Shown: positions 1 through 8,067, counted from the stretch's first letter. The stretch is DNA of 32,608 bases from an uncultured Clostridium sp. (GCA_934755305.1 CAKVLD010000034.1:1-32608), one strand, 5' to 3'. Numbers and translations: made by a program. The notes: a model not told the origin generated them from the sequence alone.

Positions 1-561
1 ATTTTCAAGAACTTTTTCTATTTCTTTAATCACCATTGGTGAAGTATCTTTCATGGTTGCTATTCTAAAAGCCACTTCACTTTGAGTTTCTTCAGGTAAT
101 TCAGCCATAACTTGAGCTGCTTTTTCTGGTGATAAATAGCATAGTATTAAAGCAATAGTTTGAGGATGCTCATAAGTTATTACATTTAATAACTGATGTG
201 CATCTGCTTTTCTAGCTATTGCAAAAGGTCTATATTGTTGAGTTGCTTCTGATACTTTATCTAAAATCTCACTAGCTCTTTGACTACCTAAAGCCTTTGA
301 TAATAATTCTCTAGCATAGTCCATACCACCCTCTAAAATATAATCTCTAGCCTTATTCATTTCTAAGAATTCATTTAATATTACTTCTCTTTGTTCTGAA
401 CTTACAGCAGTAATATTAGCTATTTCATAAGTTATCTTCTGAATTTCTGATTCCGGTAACTTTTTTAAAATAGCTGATGAAGCTTCTGGACCTAAAGTTA
501 TAAATAGTACAGCTGCTTTTTGTACTCCTGTTAATTTACTTGTATCTCGTGCCAAAGTCAT
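1..561 (-). CDS. fliG: Flagellar motor switch protein FliG, 3' part missing (window edge)
   Basis: FliG is the rotor protein that sits on the MS-ring and receives torque from the stator. The frame is open from ATG at 561 to the window edge and gives 187 residues, about the first 55 percent of a usual 335-340 residue FliG. It starts MTLARDTSKLTGVQKAAVLF, the usual N-terminal domain that binds FliF. The middle-domain EHPQ motif falls near residue 130 (ITYEHPQTIALILCYL). The C-terminal torque domain with the charged helix lies outside the window. The ATG shares one base with the fliF stop (TGATG), and GAGAGGTG lies just upstream, so the two genes are translationally coupled. The identity is secure; only the 3' end is unknown. 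Confidence 0.95.
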   Translation of the reverse strand, partial: MTLARDTSKLTGVQKAAVLFITLGPEASSAILKKLPESEIQKITYEIANITAVSSEQREVILNEFLEMNKARDYILEGGMDYARELLSKALGSQRASEILDKVSEATQQYRPFAIARKADAHQLLNVITYEHPQTIALILCYLSPEKAAQVMAELPEETQSEVAFRIATMKDTSPMVIKEIEKVLEN

Positions 562-2135
562 CACCTCTCATTTTCAGATAACCAAGATTTAATAATGTCT
601 GCAACTTGATCTGGCTTTTGTTTTGCATAATCTTTAATTTCATTTTCTAAATGTACTTGTTCATTTGGAACATCAAATTCTATTGGAGAATATTGCATAG
701 TATCATCTCTTAATCCTTGATCATTAACTACTACATCTAATAGTCTTTCCTCTTCATCTTCTTCATCTTCTTTTCTTCTCTTAAGAAGTATAGTAATAAC
801 TATAATAGCTATAAGAGCGGCTACTCCAATTACTCCGTACATTATCAATTTATTTCTTTTTGCTGTTTGTAACTCTTGATTAAAAGTTTCAATTTGTTTT
901 TGAGTTTCTTCAGCTGCAGTAGTATCAAATTCCATACCTACTAACGATATAGTATCTCCTCTACTTTCATCTATACCTATAGCTGTCGCCACTGATTTTT
1001 CTAATTGAGTTCTAGTAGCTTCATCTATATCTCCATCGACAAATATAGATGCTGTCATTCTCTTTATTTCACCAGGACTACTTATTGTAGTAGTTTCCGA
1101 ACTACCACTTTCATAATTAGTAGTCTGTTCTTCTTTTGTATATCCACTATTATTATTGTTATCTGTAGCTATTGTTGCACTCATGTTATTATCTACAGGA
1201 CTTTCTGTAGTAGTTGTTGTACTACCAGATCCATTAGTTTCTTTAGAAGTTTGCTGACTAACTATAACCTTATTGGGATCTATTGTTTTTACTGTCTTTT
1301 GTGTTGAATCAAAATCCAAATCCACATTAACCTTAGCTGAGACTTTACTTTTTCCTAAAACTGGTTCTAATAAACCAACTATTGCTTTAGAGTACTTCTC
1401 TCCGTCTGCTTCTTCTAAACTCTTTTTCTCTGCTACAGTAGCTGAACTAACTCCTTTATTTCCATCCGAATCATAACTTAATCCTTCAGTTAAAAGGTTC
1501 ATTTCATTATCCATTACCTCAACATTTTCTTTTGGTATACTTTCAGTTCCTGCTGAAACCATTGCTACTATAGACTTTACTTGATCTTCAGTAATTTTTG
1601 CACCTGATTTCAACTTTAATATTACTGCAGCCGATCCTTCTTTTGCATCTTTTACGAATACTGAATCTGTAGCGGCATTTATATGTACCCTAGCTGATTC
1701 TACTGCATCAAGACTCTTAATAGACTTTTCTAATTCACCTTGAACCATTCTTACTTTTTTTATTGCAAATTCATCATCTGTCATCCCAAAAGAATTACTA
1801 TTATCCATCAGTTCATATCCTTTACTACTGGATGATAATTGTGAAGATAACTCTAATCTCAATTCATCTACATTTTCCTCCGGAACTAAAATAGAATTAC
1901 CTTCAACTTTCATACTTATTTTATCTTCTTCCAATTTAGATTTTATAACATTAGCATCAGCTGAATCTAAATTTGAAAATAATACTGCATATTTTGTTGA
2001 AGTTGCAAAGAAAATCACGCTTACTAACGCTACTAATGTAGCAACCACTGCTGCTATTATTGCAATTTTAACTTTCTTGTTACATGCTTTGAACCTTTTC
2101 CCAAGTTCCTTAAACATATCCAAAAACTTATTCAT
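561..2135 (-). CDS. fliF: Flagellar MS-ring protein FliF
   Basis: FliF forms the MS-ring in the cytoplasmic membrane, which anchors the rotor and houses the export gate. The 524 residues are a normal length. A first membrane helix is visible at about residues 23-45 (KIAIIAAVVATLVALVSVIF), followed by the ring-building extracytoplasmic domains. A second helix lies at about 432-453, followed by a very acidic stretch (KEDEEDEEERLL) and a cytoplasmic tail ending in DQVADIIKSWLSENER, the region that binds FliG in this family. Between about residues 297 and 360 there is a Ser/Thr/Asn-rich low-complexity insertion, probably the variable loop of the third ring domain. The start has AAGGAGTG upstream and follows fliE by 17 nt. 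The stop overlaps fliG by one base. Confidence 0.97.
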   Translation of the reverse strand: MNKFLDMFKELGKRFKACNKKVKIAIIAAVVATLVALVSVIFFATSTKYAVLFSNLDSADANVIKSKLEEDKISMKVEGNSILVPEENVDELRLELSSQLSSSSKGYELMDNSNSFGMTDDEFAIKKVRMVQGELEKSIKSLDAVESARVHINAATDSVFVKDAKEGSAAVILKLKSGAKITEDQVKSIVAMVSAGTESIPKENVEVMDNEMNLLTEGLSYDSDGNKGVSSATVAEKKSLEEADGEKYSKAIVGLLEPVLGKSKVSAKVNVDLDFDSTQKTVKTIDPNKVIVSQQTSKETNGSGSTTTTTESPVDNNMSATIATDNNNNSGYTKEEQTTNYESGSSETTTISSPGEIKRMTASIFVDGDIDEATRTQLEKSVATAIGIDESRGDTISLVGMEFDTTAAEETQKQIETFNQELQTAKRNKLIMYGVIGVAALIAIIVITILLKRRKEDEEDEEERLLDVVVNDQGLRDDTMQYSPIEFDVPNEQVHLENEIKDYAKQKPDQVADIIKSWLSENER

Positions 2136-2152
2136 CTATAGCACTCCTTACT

Positions 2153-2464
2153 TTACAACTGTATCTCAGTTAGCTCTTTGTATGCATCTAACAACTTATT
2201 TCTTACCTGAACAGCAAATTGTAAGGATATCTTAGCTTCTTCTCCTGCTAACATGACATCTGTAATAGATGTATCATCTCCTTTAACTAAGCTAGTATTC
2301 ATATTTTCTGCTAATACTTGCTGATCATTTATTGTATCCATTGCTTGTCCTAATACATTTGAAAAACTTACAATCCCATTCCCATTACTGATTGTATTTG
2401 TTTTACCAGTATTATTATCCATCTGAAATATTTCTTCACTTGGAACATATCTCGTTATTCTCAT
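2153..2464 (-). CDS. fliE: Flagellar hook-basal body complex protein FliE
   Basis: FliE is a small exported protein that joins the MS-ring to the proximal rod. At 103 residues it is typical in length. The conserved C-terminal half is clear: GEEAKISLQFAVQVRNKLLDAYKELTEIQL, with the usual 'A..SLQ....VRNK...AY.EI' pattern. The N-terminal 30 residues are Asn/Thr-rich and poorly conserved. The start is preceded by AGGAGATGAATTT. It lies between flgC and fliF in the standard order flgB-flgC-fliE-fliF-fliG. No signal peptide is seen, which fits export through the flagellar type III apparatus. Confidence 0.95.
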   Translation of the reverse strand: MRITRYVPSEEIFQMDNNTGKTNTISNGNGIVSFSNVLGQAMDTINDQQVLAENMNTSLVKGDDTSITDVMLAGEEAKISLQFAVQVRNKLLDAYKELTEIQL

Positions 2465-2505
2465 AAATTCATCTCCTATTTTTATTACAAATCTTTAAAG
2501 ATACA

Positions 2506-2910
2506 TTATTTTCCGATCTCTAAAGCCTTCATATACATATCCTTATTAGCATCTAATGTATCTACATTTGCTTCATAAGATCTTGTTGCAGCTATCATAT
2601 CAGCCATTTCATTTAATATATTTACATTAGGATATAACACATACCCTTCCTCATTTGCATCTACATGTGTAGGATCATATTCACTTCTATATGCAGATGT
2701 ATCATCTTCAATTGCTACTGCTTTAACTCCATAAGGATTCTTTTGAGCATCTAAAGCCTCTTGAAACACTGCTATCTTTCTAGTATATGGCCCTCCACTT
2801 TCTGTTCTTGTAGTAGATGCATTTGCCATATTTGAAGTAATAGTATCCATACGTAACCTTTCTGCACTTAAACCACTAGCACTAATTCTCATTGAATCAA
2901 AACTACTCAT
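2506..2910 (-). CDS. flgC: Flagellar basal-body rod protein FlgC
   Basis: FlgC is a proximal rod subunit. The 134 residues match the usual length. The N terminus MSSFDSMRISASGLSAERLR carries the rod/hook family heptad pattern with the ASGLSAER signature. It is followed by MDTITSNMANASTTRTESGGPY, close to the family 'N.AN..T....GGPY'. The C terminus DMIAATRSYEANVDTLDANKDM is the second coiled-coil arm of the D0 domain, with the 'RSYEAN' motif. GGAGGTAATTAAAT precedes the ATG. The flgB stop lies 2 nt upstream, so translation is tightly coupled. Confidence 0.97.
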   Translation of the reverse strand: MSSFDSMRISASGLSAERLRMDTITSNMANASTTRTESGGPYTRKIAVFQEALDAQKNPYGVKAVAIEDDTSAYRSEYDPTHVDANEEGYVLYPNVNILNEMADMIAATRSYEANVDTLDANKDMYMKALEIGK

Positions 2911-2912
2911 AT

Positions 2913-3320
2913 TTAATTACCTCCACTTATAACATATTTCAAATTACTTAATTTACCGTTTGCTTGTTGTATTAATGCATTGTATTTCATCGTATTTGCA
3001 GCTTGTTCAACTTTTTCATATTCTAAATCAACATTATTTCCATCTTCACGCATACTTGTACTTTTATCTTGTACAACTTCTATATTCCCATCTACATTTC
3101 CAACAGATATATGTTGAGATTTTGTCTTTTTCATATTAACCGAATTATTCCCACTAGCATTTAGATTATCTTCAAATACAACACTAAATCGCTTATAATT
3201 CTTTGTATTAACATTTGCCATATTATTAGATATAACTTCAGCTCTTTTATTAGCAGCATCTATCCCCTGCTTTAACAAATCATAAGAGCTTCCAGCACCT
3301 CCTAATAAATTAATTGTCAT
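2913..3320 (-). CDS. flgB: Flagellar basal-body rod protein FlgB
   Basis: FlgB is a proximal rod subunit and the first gene of the early basal-body operon that runs off the window. The 135 residues include an N-terminal rod motif (LLKQGIDAANKRAEVISNNMANVNTKNYKR) and a C-terminal helix (VEQAANTMKYNALIQQANGKLSNLKYVISG), both typical of FlgB. A strong ribosome binding site (AAAGGGAGGTG) lies 8 nt before the ATG. The promoter proposed at 3403-3431 and the terminator of the preceding flagellin-like gene at 3522-3575 show that a new transcription unit starts here. Confidence 0.97.
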   Translation of the reverse strand: MTINLLGGAGSSYDLLKQGIDAANKRAEVISNNMANVNTKNYKRFSVVFEDNLNASGNNSVNMKKTKSQHISVGNVDGNIEVVQDKSTSMREDGNNVDLEYEKVEQAANTMKYNALIQQANGKLSNLKYVISGGN

Positions 3321-3402
3321 GGCTATACACCTCCCTTTTTCTTCTCATACCATTTTCTTTAGTTTTATTCTTCAAATCTACTATACACATCTACATTACT
3401 CT

Positions 3403-3431
3403 ATTATAATCTATATACCTTTAATTTTCCA
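3403..3431 (-). promoter_or_regulatory. Probable sigma-A promoter of the flgB operon
   Basis: Read on the minus strand, the -10 box TATAAT occupies 3408-3403 and a -35 box TGGAAA occupies 3431-3426, with 17 nt between them. The -10 is perfect and the -35 matches four of six positions of TTGACA. No sigma-D-type CGATAA box is present, which fits an early class of flagellar genes. The predicted leader is about 75 nt and shows no obvious riboswitch fold. Confidence 0.5.
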
Positions 3432-3521
3432 TAACATTTTAATTAAAAATTCCAAAATGAAAATTTTTTCTATTATTTCATTATACTTTTTTGTTTCAAA
3501 ACTCACTTTATATGCTTTTTC

Positions 3522-3575
3522 AAAAAAAAATAACGACTTTCCGCATATTTTTTTAACAGCAAAGTCGCTTTTTGT
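3522..3575 (-). terminator. Rho-independent terminator after the flagellin-like gene
   Basis: On the minus strand the arm CGACTTT pairs with AAAGTCG across a loop of about 20 nt, and nine T residues follow (complement of the A run at 3522-3530). A second upstream copy, AACGAC, could also pair with the outer GTCGTT. It lies 5 nt past the stop codon and separates this gene from the flgB operon. Confidence 0.75.
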
Positions 3576-3579
3576 CGTT

Positions 3580-4440
3580 TTATCTAGCATTCGCCAATAC
3601 ATTCAAAGCATCTTTTGGAAAGTCATTACTTTGAGCAATTAACGATATTTGTGTTTGATATAAAATTTGAGTTCTGGCTATTTCTGCCATTTCTTCCGCA
3701 ACATTACAGTCGGTTATCTTACTACTTGCATATTCTGTAGTTTCCTCTATAGAACCTAATCCATTATACCAATCTTCCAAAGAATTTTGCATTGATCCAT
3801 ATCTTGCTCTTATATCTCCTATAATATTTACAGATGCATCAACTATTTTTAAAGCTTTATCTACTCCGTCCCTAGTTGTTACATCTATGTTTTTCAAAGA
3901 ATTCCCATCAGAATCTTTCAGATTTGATGTACTAACATTAAATAAAGGAATTTTCTTTATTTCACCAACTTCTACACCAATAGAACCAATTTTATAATTT
4001 GGAAAGTTGTTATCTACAACACTTTCATCACCAATCATTTTTATTCCATTAAAATCTGTTTGATCTGCTATACCGTCTATACCTTCTAATAAAGAATTTA
4101 ACTCTTCTTGAATTATTAATTTCTCATCACTTGTCTTTGTATCATCACCAGCACTTACTATTAATTCTTTCATTCTAGAAAGTGAATTATTAACTTGTTG
4201 TAAAGCCCCATCTGCTGTTTGTAACATAGATGTAGTATCTTGCACATTTCTTTGTACAGTTTGTAAAGTTCTAATTTTAAGTTTCATAGTTTCTGATGGT
4301 GCAATTTTGTTAGGATTATCTTTTGAACTTTGTATTTTCAAACCAGAACTTATTTTTGAAATAGCAGCTTTGTTACTTTTTATATTGGTTTTATATTCTT
4401 TATACAATCCTATAGAATTCATATTATGATTTAATCTCAT
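3580..4440 (-). CDS. Divergent flagellin-like filament protein
   Basis: This 286-residue protein has the flagellin domain plan. The N-terminal helical arm (MRLNHNMNSIGLYKEY, then KISSGLKIQSSKDNPNKIAP) and the D1 helix (VQDTTSMLQTADGALQQVNN, then LSRMKELIVSAGDD) are recognisable, as is a C-terminal arm ending DFPKDALNVLANAR. Compared with the main flagellin at 8068-8886, the highly conserved RINRAGDDAAGLSISEKM stretch is replaced by KIQSSKDNPNKIAPSETM. The C-terminal QANQAPQNVLQLLR becomes QSNDFPKDALNVLANAR, and there is one cysteine (SKITDCNVAEEMAEI), which the main flagellin lacks. Both ends are polymerisation surfaces, so this is likely a minor, cap-proximal or specialised filament subunit rather than a redundant copy. 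It has its own sigma-D-type promoter, a short leader with GGGGGAATAG upstream of the ATG, and its own terminator. It is clearly a flagellin homologue; its precise role is unknown. Confidence 0.85.
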   Translation of the reverse strand: MRLNHNMNSIGLYKEYKTNIKSNKAAISKISSGLKIQSSKDNPNKIAPSETMKLKIRTLQTVQRNVQDTTSMLQTADGALQQVNNSLSRMKELIVSAGDDTKTSDEKLIIQEELNSLLEGIDGIADQTDFNGIKMIGDESVVDNNFPNYKIGSIGVEVGEIKKIPLFNVSTSNLKDSDGNSLKNIDVTTRDGVDKALKIVDASVNIIGDIRARYGSMQNSLEDWYNGLGSIEETTEYASSKITDCNVAEEMAEIARTQILYQTQISLIAQSNDFPKDALNVLANAR

Positions 4441-4472
4441 CTTCTATTCCCCCATAAATACTTTTATAATTA

Positions 4473-4499
4473 TTATCGTAATTTTTTTTATAATCTTTA
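4473..4499 (-). promoter_or_regulatory. Sigma-D (FliA-type) promoter of the flagellin-like gene
   Basis: On the minus strand TAAA (4499-4496) is followed after 17 nt by CGATAA (4478-4473). This is the spacing of the Bacillus sigma-D consensus TAAA-N15-GCCGATAT. The predicted transcript start is only about 26 nt from the ATG, so there is no room for a structured leader like that of the main flagellin. Confidence 0.75.
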
Positions 4500-4566
4500 T
4501 AATTGCATGTTTACTATAAAATCTTCAGGTTTTCTGGCTCTAAAAATTTTATAAATTCCTCGACGT

Positions 4567-4593
4567 AAAAAAACTGGAAAGATTTTTCCCAGT
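4567..4593 (-). terminator. Terminator after the glycosyltransferase pair
   Basis: On the minus strand ACTGGGAAA pairs with TTTCCAGT across a four-base loop with one bulged G, and a run of seven T follows. It sits 8 nt after the stop of the second glycosyltransferase gene and ahead of the sigma-D promoter of the flagellin-like gene. Confidence 0.8.
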
Positions 4594-4601
4594 CTAAAAG
4601 T

Positions 4602-5648
4602 TTACTCTATCAATTTTAATCTATTTATAGCCGGAACATATTCGCCACACTTTTCATAATATTTCCTAGCCTCCTCTTTTTCTCCTAAACATTCTTTTAT
4701 AACCCCAATATTATAATAAGATAAATAACTATTAACCCCAAACATCTTCTCATTATTCATACTAGCAGCCTTTTCAAATTCATTTATTGCTTCTTCAATA
4801 AAGCCATTATTCATATAAATTAAAGCTGTTAAGAATATAAAATCAGAACTTCTTGAAAATTCATCATAAATATTTAATAACTTCATAGCCTCATTATATT
4901 GTTGCAAATTTATAAGTGCATATCCATAACTTTCTATCAAGTCTTGAACATATTCTAAGTCAGTATCTAAATCAAAAGCTAGAGTTCTATCAAAACACTC
5001 AACCGATTCTTTATACTCTTTATTCATATAATATGTTTTTCCTAATTGATAAAGAATATATGGATTTAGTCCTTTTATTGCTAATTCTTTTTTTAATATT
5101 TTTATATTTCTTTTTATTTTATCTTTCCTACTAACTTCCTCAAAAGTATATCCATAATGTTTAATATTAATAGGTACACTATATACTTCTATCTTTTCAT
5201 TACCAGCAGCTACTAACTGTTCATGAATAGTCCCTTCATATTTATATAAATTCTTATCAAATATTCGACTTACTCTTTCTCTATATAAATTTTCATTCCC
5301 ATTAGAATCTATATAATTAATTATGTTCACTCTACCTACTTTATTTCTATTTTCTAATATTATTTTCTCTAATTCATCTTTATCAAAACTTTCAACAAAC
5401 TCATCACAATCTATAGTTAAAATAAAATTATTAGTAGCTTTGCTTATAGCATAATTTCTTGCCCCACTAAAATCATCACACCACTGAAAATCATATACAT
5501 TATCAGTAAACTTACAAGCAATATCTTTAGTCCTATCCTTCGATCCTGTATCTACAACAATTATTTCATAGCCATATTTAACTATTTTCTTTAAACACTT
5601 TTCTATGTTTTTCTCTTCATTTTTCACTATCATACATATCGAAATCAT
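4602..5648 (-). CDS. Family 2 glycosyltransferase with C-terminal TPR repeats (348 aa)
   Basis: The N-terminal half is a GT-A fold glycosyltransferase of the GT2 type. It opens MISICMIVKNEEKNIEKCL and has VDTGSKDRT at about 32-40 for nucleotide-sugar binding. The metal-binding DxD-type motif is D80-C81-D82 (TIDCDEFVE). GTIHEQL near residue 140 and the following HYGY are shared with the larger neighbour. From about residue 190 to the end there are TPR-like helical repeats (YILYQLGKTYYMNKEYKESV, SYYNIGVIKECLGEKEEARKY). The pair lies between the main and divergent flagellin genes, so flagellin glycosylation is the most likely role; the sugar cannot be read from the sequence. The gene follows the larger glycosyltransferase by 9 nt with AGAGGG upstream of the ATG. 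It probably arose by duplication and shortening of its neighbour, or the reverse. Confidence 0.85.
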   Translation of the reverse strand: MISICMIVKNEEKNIEKCLKKIVKYGYEIIVVDTGSKDRTKDIACKFTDNVYDFQWCDDFSGARNYAISKATNNFILTIDCDEFVESFDKDELEKIILENRNKVGRVNIINYIDSNGNENLYRERVSRIFDKNLYKYEGTIHEQLVAAGNEKIEVYSVPINIKHYGYTFEEVSRKDKIKRNIKILKKELAIKGLNPYILYQLGKTYYMNKEYKESVECFDRTLAFDLDTDLEYVQDLIESYGYALINLQQYNEAMKLLNIYDEFSRSSDFIFLTALIYMNNGFIEEAINEFEKAASMNNEKMFGVNSYLSYYNIGVIKECLGEKEEARKYYEKCGEYVPAINRLKLIE

Positions 5649-5657
5649 ATTTTCCCT

Positions 5658-7901
5658 CTACTTATTAAGTATATTCTTAATTTCCATCTTCATTTGCTCA
5701 TCATTACATACTTCATAAGCTCTCTTATAATAATACTTTGCATCATCTATTCTATTCATATTTTCTAAAATACATCCCAAATTAAATCTTGCATCAAATT
5801 TATCTTCTGATAATTCTTCTGCTTTTGCCATTCTCAAGATAGCTTGCTTATAATCACCCAACATATAATATATAACACCTAAATAATTGTTTATTTTAGC
5901 ATCATATACAAATACACTTTCTAACTCTTCTAAAATACTTTTTGCCTCTTTAAGGTTATTCTCATTTATAAGTTGTTCCACGGCTATTAACACATTATCT
6001 TTTTCTTTTATCATAGCATCACTTATAAAATTTTCATTTATCTTATTTAAATAATAATTAATTATCTCTTTAAAGTTAGGCGTTTCCTTTAATTGTTTTT
6101 TTAATATATTAATATATTTAATTTTATCTTTTTCAAAATACTTGATATTTGCATTAATTTTTAAAATGAAATTATCATATTCACTTAATATATTATAAAT
6201 ATAATTATTTTCAAACATTTCTTTATTATACATATATTTAAGTAAATTAATTCTATTTATTCTAGCTCTTTCATTTAAAGAACTATATTTATTTTCTTCT
6301 ATAGAACTACTTAATAGCATCTTTTCTTCTATCAATGTTATAAAATTCAAACTTTTAAAATCAGTTACTAAAAAACTCTCCTCTACAAACTCATATAACG
6401 CTTTTAGGCATTCAAAATTTTTAATTATCATTGTTATATATCGTTCAACATCTATACTTTTACAATTTTTAATTAAAAGAATATTATGCTTATCTTTCTT
6501 TATTAACACTCTTAAAACTTCTGCTTTCCAAAAACAGAACTTTTCAAAATCAATGTTTATTTCCTCATCATTTAAGCTTTTTTGATCATAAATCAAACTT
6601 AAATAATATTCTAATGACTTATCTAATGATTTAAGATTTGATATTATCTTTTTAAGTTCAGATTTTGATTTTTCTAACTCTACTCTTTCTATAATATTAA
6701 TTATTTTTTGAGTATCAGAATCTTCAAACTTCCTATCTTTATAATATTCCTTTATCTTATTAAGTTTTTTAACCTTAACACAAGAGTATAAATATATTTC
6801 ATCTAATAATTCAATACTTTCTTTCTTTTCTATTTTTTCAAAAAACTCTACTACTTTTTCAAAGTTTTTAAGTTCATAATAACACATTACTCGTCTTTCA
6901 AGAATAATATCTAAATCTGCATAGGAAGATTCCGTTAAAGAATTATCGTCTTGGAAATATTTATCTATATTTTTTTCTCTTCCCTCTATAATTTTGAAAT
7001 ATATATCCATATACTTTTCAGCTTTTTTATATTCTTTTAAACTAAAATAACTAAGAGATAATATATAATAATAATCTAAATTAACTTTATTATATTGAAT
7101 TCCTTGTAAAGCTACTTTAATTGCTTCTTCGTACCTCATCATTCTATATAATTCTTTAGCATAAAAATGTAAAACATATGTATTTATAAGTCCATCTTTC
7201 CTATTAATAGTTAAATCATATGCTTCTTTTATATATTTCATAGCCTCTTTATATTCATTTGCCATGGAATATGTTTGTGACAATTGAAATAAGGTGTATA
7301 TACGATTATCACCTTTTTGCTCTTTTAAATCTTGTAATAGCAATTTTTTATTTCTTTCATATTTATATCTCATAACTTCATAATCTTCTCTAGAATAACC
7401 ATAATGCAAAAATGATATTTTAGTATTTGCAGTAGGTGTTTTTGCTTCTGCTTGTTCATGAACCCTACCTACATATTTTAAATCAGGAGAATTTTTAAAC
7501 ATTCTTATTAATGACCCATAAACAAATTTTTCTTCATTACATGTAGTTATATTTTTTAAATTGACTTTCGCAGATTTAAATAAACGTGCTTTATCAGACT
7601 TCATAAAACATACTAGTTCATCTGGATTTTCTAATACTTCGTCAGCATCTAAAACCAATATCCAATCACCAGTACAATATTTTATACTTATATTTCTCAT
7701 ATCTGCAAAGTTACCATTCCAAGGATGTTCATATACCTTATTCGTAAAATTTCTTGCAATATCCATAGTACTATCTGTACTTCCTGTATCTACAATTATA
7801 ATTTCATAATCTATTTTATTATTTAAAAGCTGAAGAGCTTCTAACGTTCTTCTAAGATTTTTTTCTTCATTTTTTACAATCATTGCAACACTCAACTTCA
7901 T
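5658..7901 (-). CDS. Large family 2 glycosyltransferase with extended TPR region (747 aa)
   Basis: The N-terminal domain (about 1-230) is a GT2 glycosyltransferase: MKLSVAMIVKNEEKNLRRTL, VDTGSTDST at 38-46, and a DAD metal motif at 85-87 (VLDADEVLE), followed by GRVHEQ and HYGYSREDY. The rest is helical. TPR-like units are visible at about 205-235, 245-315 and again at 670-735 (NYLGVIYYMLGDYKQAI, ARFNLGCILENMNRIDDAKY). The middle, about 400-630, is Lys/Ile/Asn-rich and matches nothing I recognise. The start at 7901 is chosen over an ATG 15 nt upstream because GGGAGAG lies 6 nt before it and overlaps that upstream ATG, and because family proteins begin at this Met. The TPRs may recruit an acceptor protein. 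Position directly after the flagellin gene suggests flagellin O-glycosylation, as established for the glycosyltransferase downstream of fliC in C. difficile; the substrate here is inferred. Confidence 0.85.
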   Translation of the reverse strand: MKLSVAMIVKNEEKNLRRTLEALQLLNNKIDYEIIIVDTGSTDSTMDIARNFTNKVYEHPWNGNFADMRNISIKYCTGDWILVLDADEVLENPDELVCFMKSDKARLFKSAKVNLKNITTCNEEKFVYGSLIRMFKNSPDLKYVGRVHEQAEAKTPTANTKISFLHYGYSREDYEVMRYKYERNKKLLLQDLKEQKGDNRIYTLFQLSQTYSMANEYKEAMKYIKEAYDLTINRKDGLINTYVLHFYAKELYRMMRYEEAIKVALQGIQYNKVNLDYYYILSLSYFSLKEYKKAEKYMDIYFKIIEGREKNIDKYFQDDNSLTESSYADLDIILERRVMCYYELKNFEKVVEFFEKIEKKESIELLDEIYLYSCVKVKKLNKIKEYYKDRKFEDSDTQKIINIIERVELEKSKSELKKIISNLKSLDKSLEYYLSLIYDQKSLNDEEINIDFEKFCFWKAEVLRVLIKKDKHNILLIKNCKSIDVERYITMIIKNFECLKALYEFVEESFLVTDFKSLNFITLIEEKMLLSSSIEENKYSSLNERARINRINLLKYMYNKEMFENNYIYNILSEYDNFILKINANIKYFEKDKIKYINILKKQLKETPNFKEIINYYLNKINENFISDAMIKEKDNVLIAVEQLINENNLKEAKSILEELESVFVYDAKINNYLGVIYYMLGDYKQAILRMAKAEELSEDKFDARFNLGCILENMNRIDDAKYYYKRAYEVCNDEQMKMEIKNILNK

Positions 7902-7935
7902 AATACACTCTCCCATTAATAAAACTATATCTTAA

Positions 7936-7962
7936 TTATCGTAAATAAATAATTAAACTTAA
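7936..7962 (-). promoter_or_regulatory. Possible sigma-D promoter of the glycosyltransferase genes
   Basis: On the minus strand a CGATAA box (7941-7936), identical to those before flgM and the divergent flagellin, lies 17 nt after TTAA (7962-7959). The -35 is a weaker match than elsewhere (TTAA, or TAAG at 16 nt). It falls after the flagellin terminator and about 35 nt before the glycosyltransferase start. Confidence 0.45.
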
Positions 7963-7993
7963 ATTTATTCCTAATTATACATTTATTTTACAC

Positions 7994-8047
7994 TAAAAAA
8001 AAAAAAAGAACTATTTTAAGATGATACGCCCATCTTAAAACAGTTCT
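7994..8047 (-). terminator. Strong terminator of the main flagellin gene
   Basis: A long hairpin pairs AGAACT-x-TTTTAAGATG with CATCTTAAAA-x-AGTTCT, 16 pairs around one mismatch with a 7-nt loop. On the minus strand it is followed by a run of about 13 T. It begins about 20 nt after the flagellin stop codon. Such a strong structure fits an abundant, stable flagellin message. Confidence 0.92.
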
Positions 8048-8067
8048 ATTCAAAATATTCTATTAAA

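Noticed and set aside
1126..1250. Ser/Thr/Asn repeats in fliF as a sign of frameshift or insertion
   Set aside because: The frame is intact on both sides and this loop of FliF is known to vary; length of the whole protein is normal.
1005..1476. Plus-strand frames across fliF
   Set aside because: They lie entirely opposite a well-identified gene and show no ribosome binding site or recognisable protein pattern; the same applies to other plus-strand frames in the window.
3321..3579. Possible cyclic di-GMP riboswitch before flgB, as known in C. difficile
   Set aside because: The leader between the -10 box and flgB is only about 75 nt and A/G-rich, with none of the conserved helices or tetraloop-receptor bases of type I or II aptamers.
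3411..3602. 63-codon minus-strand frame between the flagellin-like gene and flgB
   Set aside because: It begins inside the flagellin-like gene in another frame, crosses its terminator and the flgB promoter, has no ribosome binding site, and its composition follows the AT content.
3319..3642. 107-codon plus-strand frame opposite the flgB promoter region
   Set aside because: No ribosome binding site; the translation is Ile/Phe/Tyr/Ser-rich as expected for antisense AT-rich DNA; it overlaps a terminator and a promoter.
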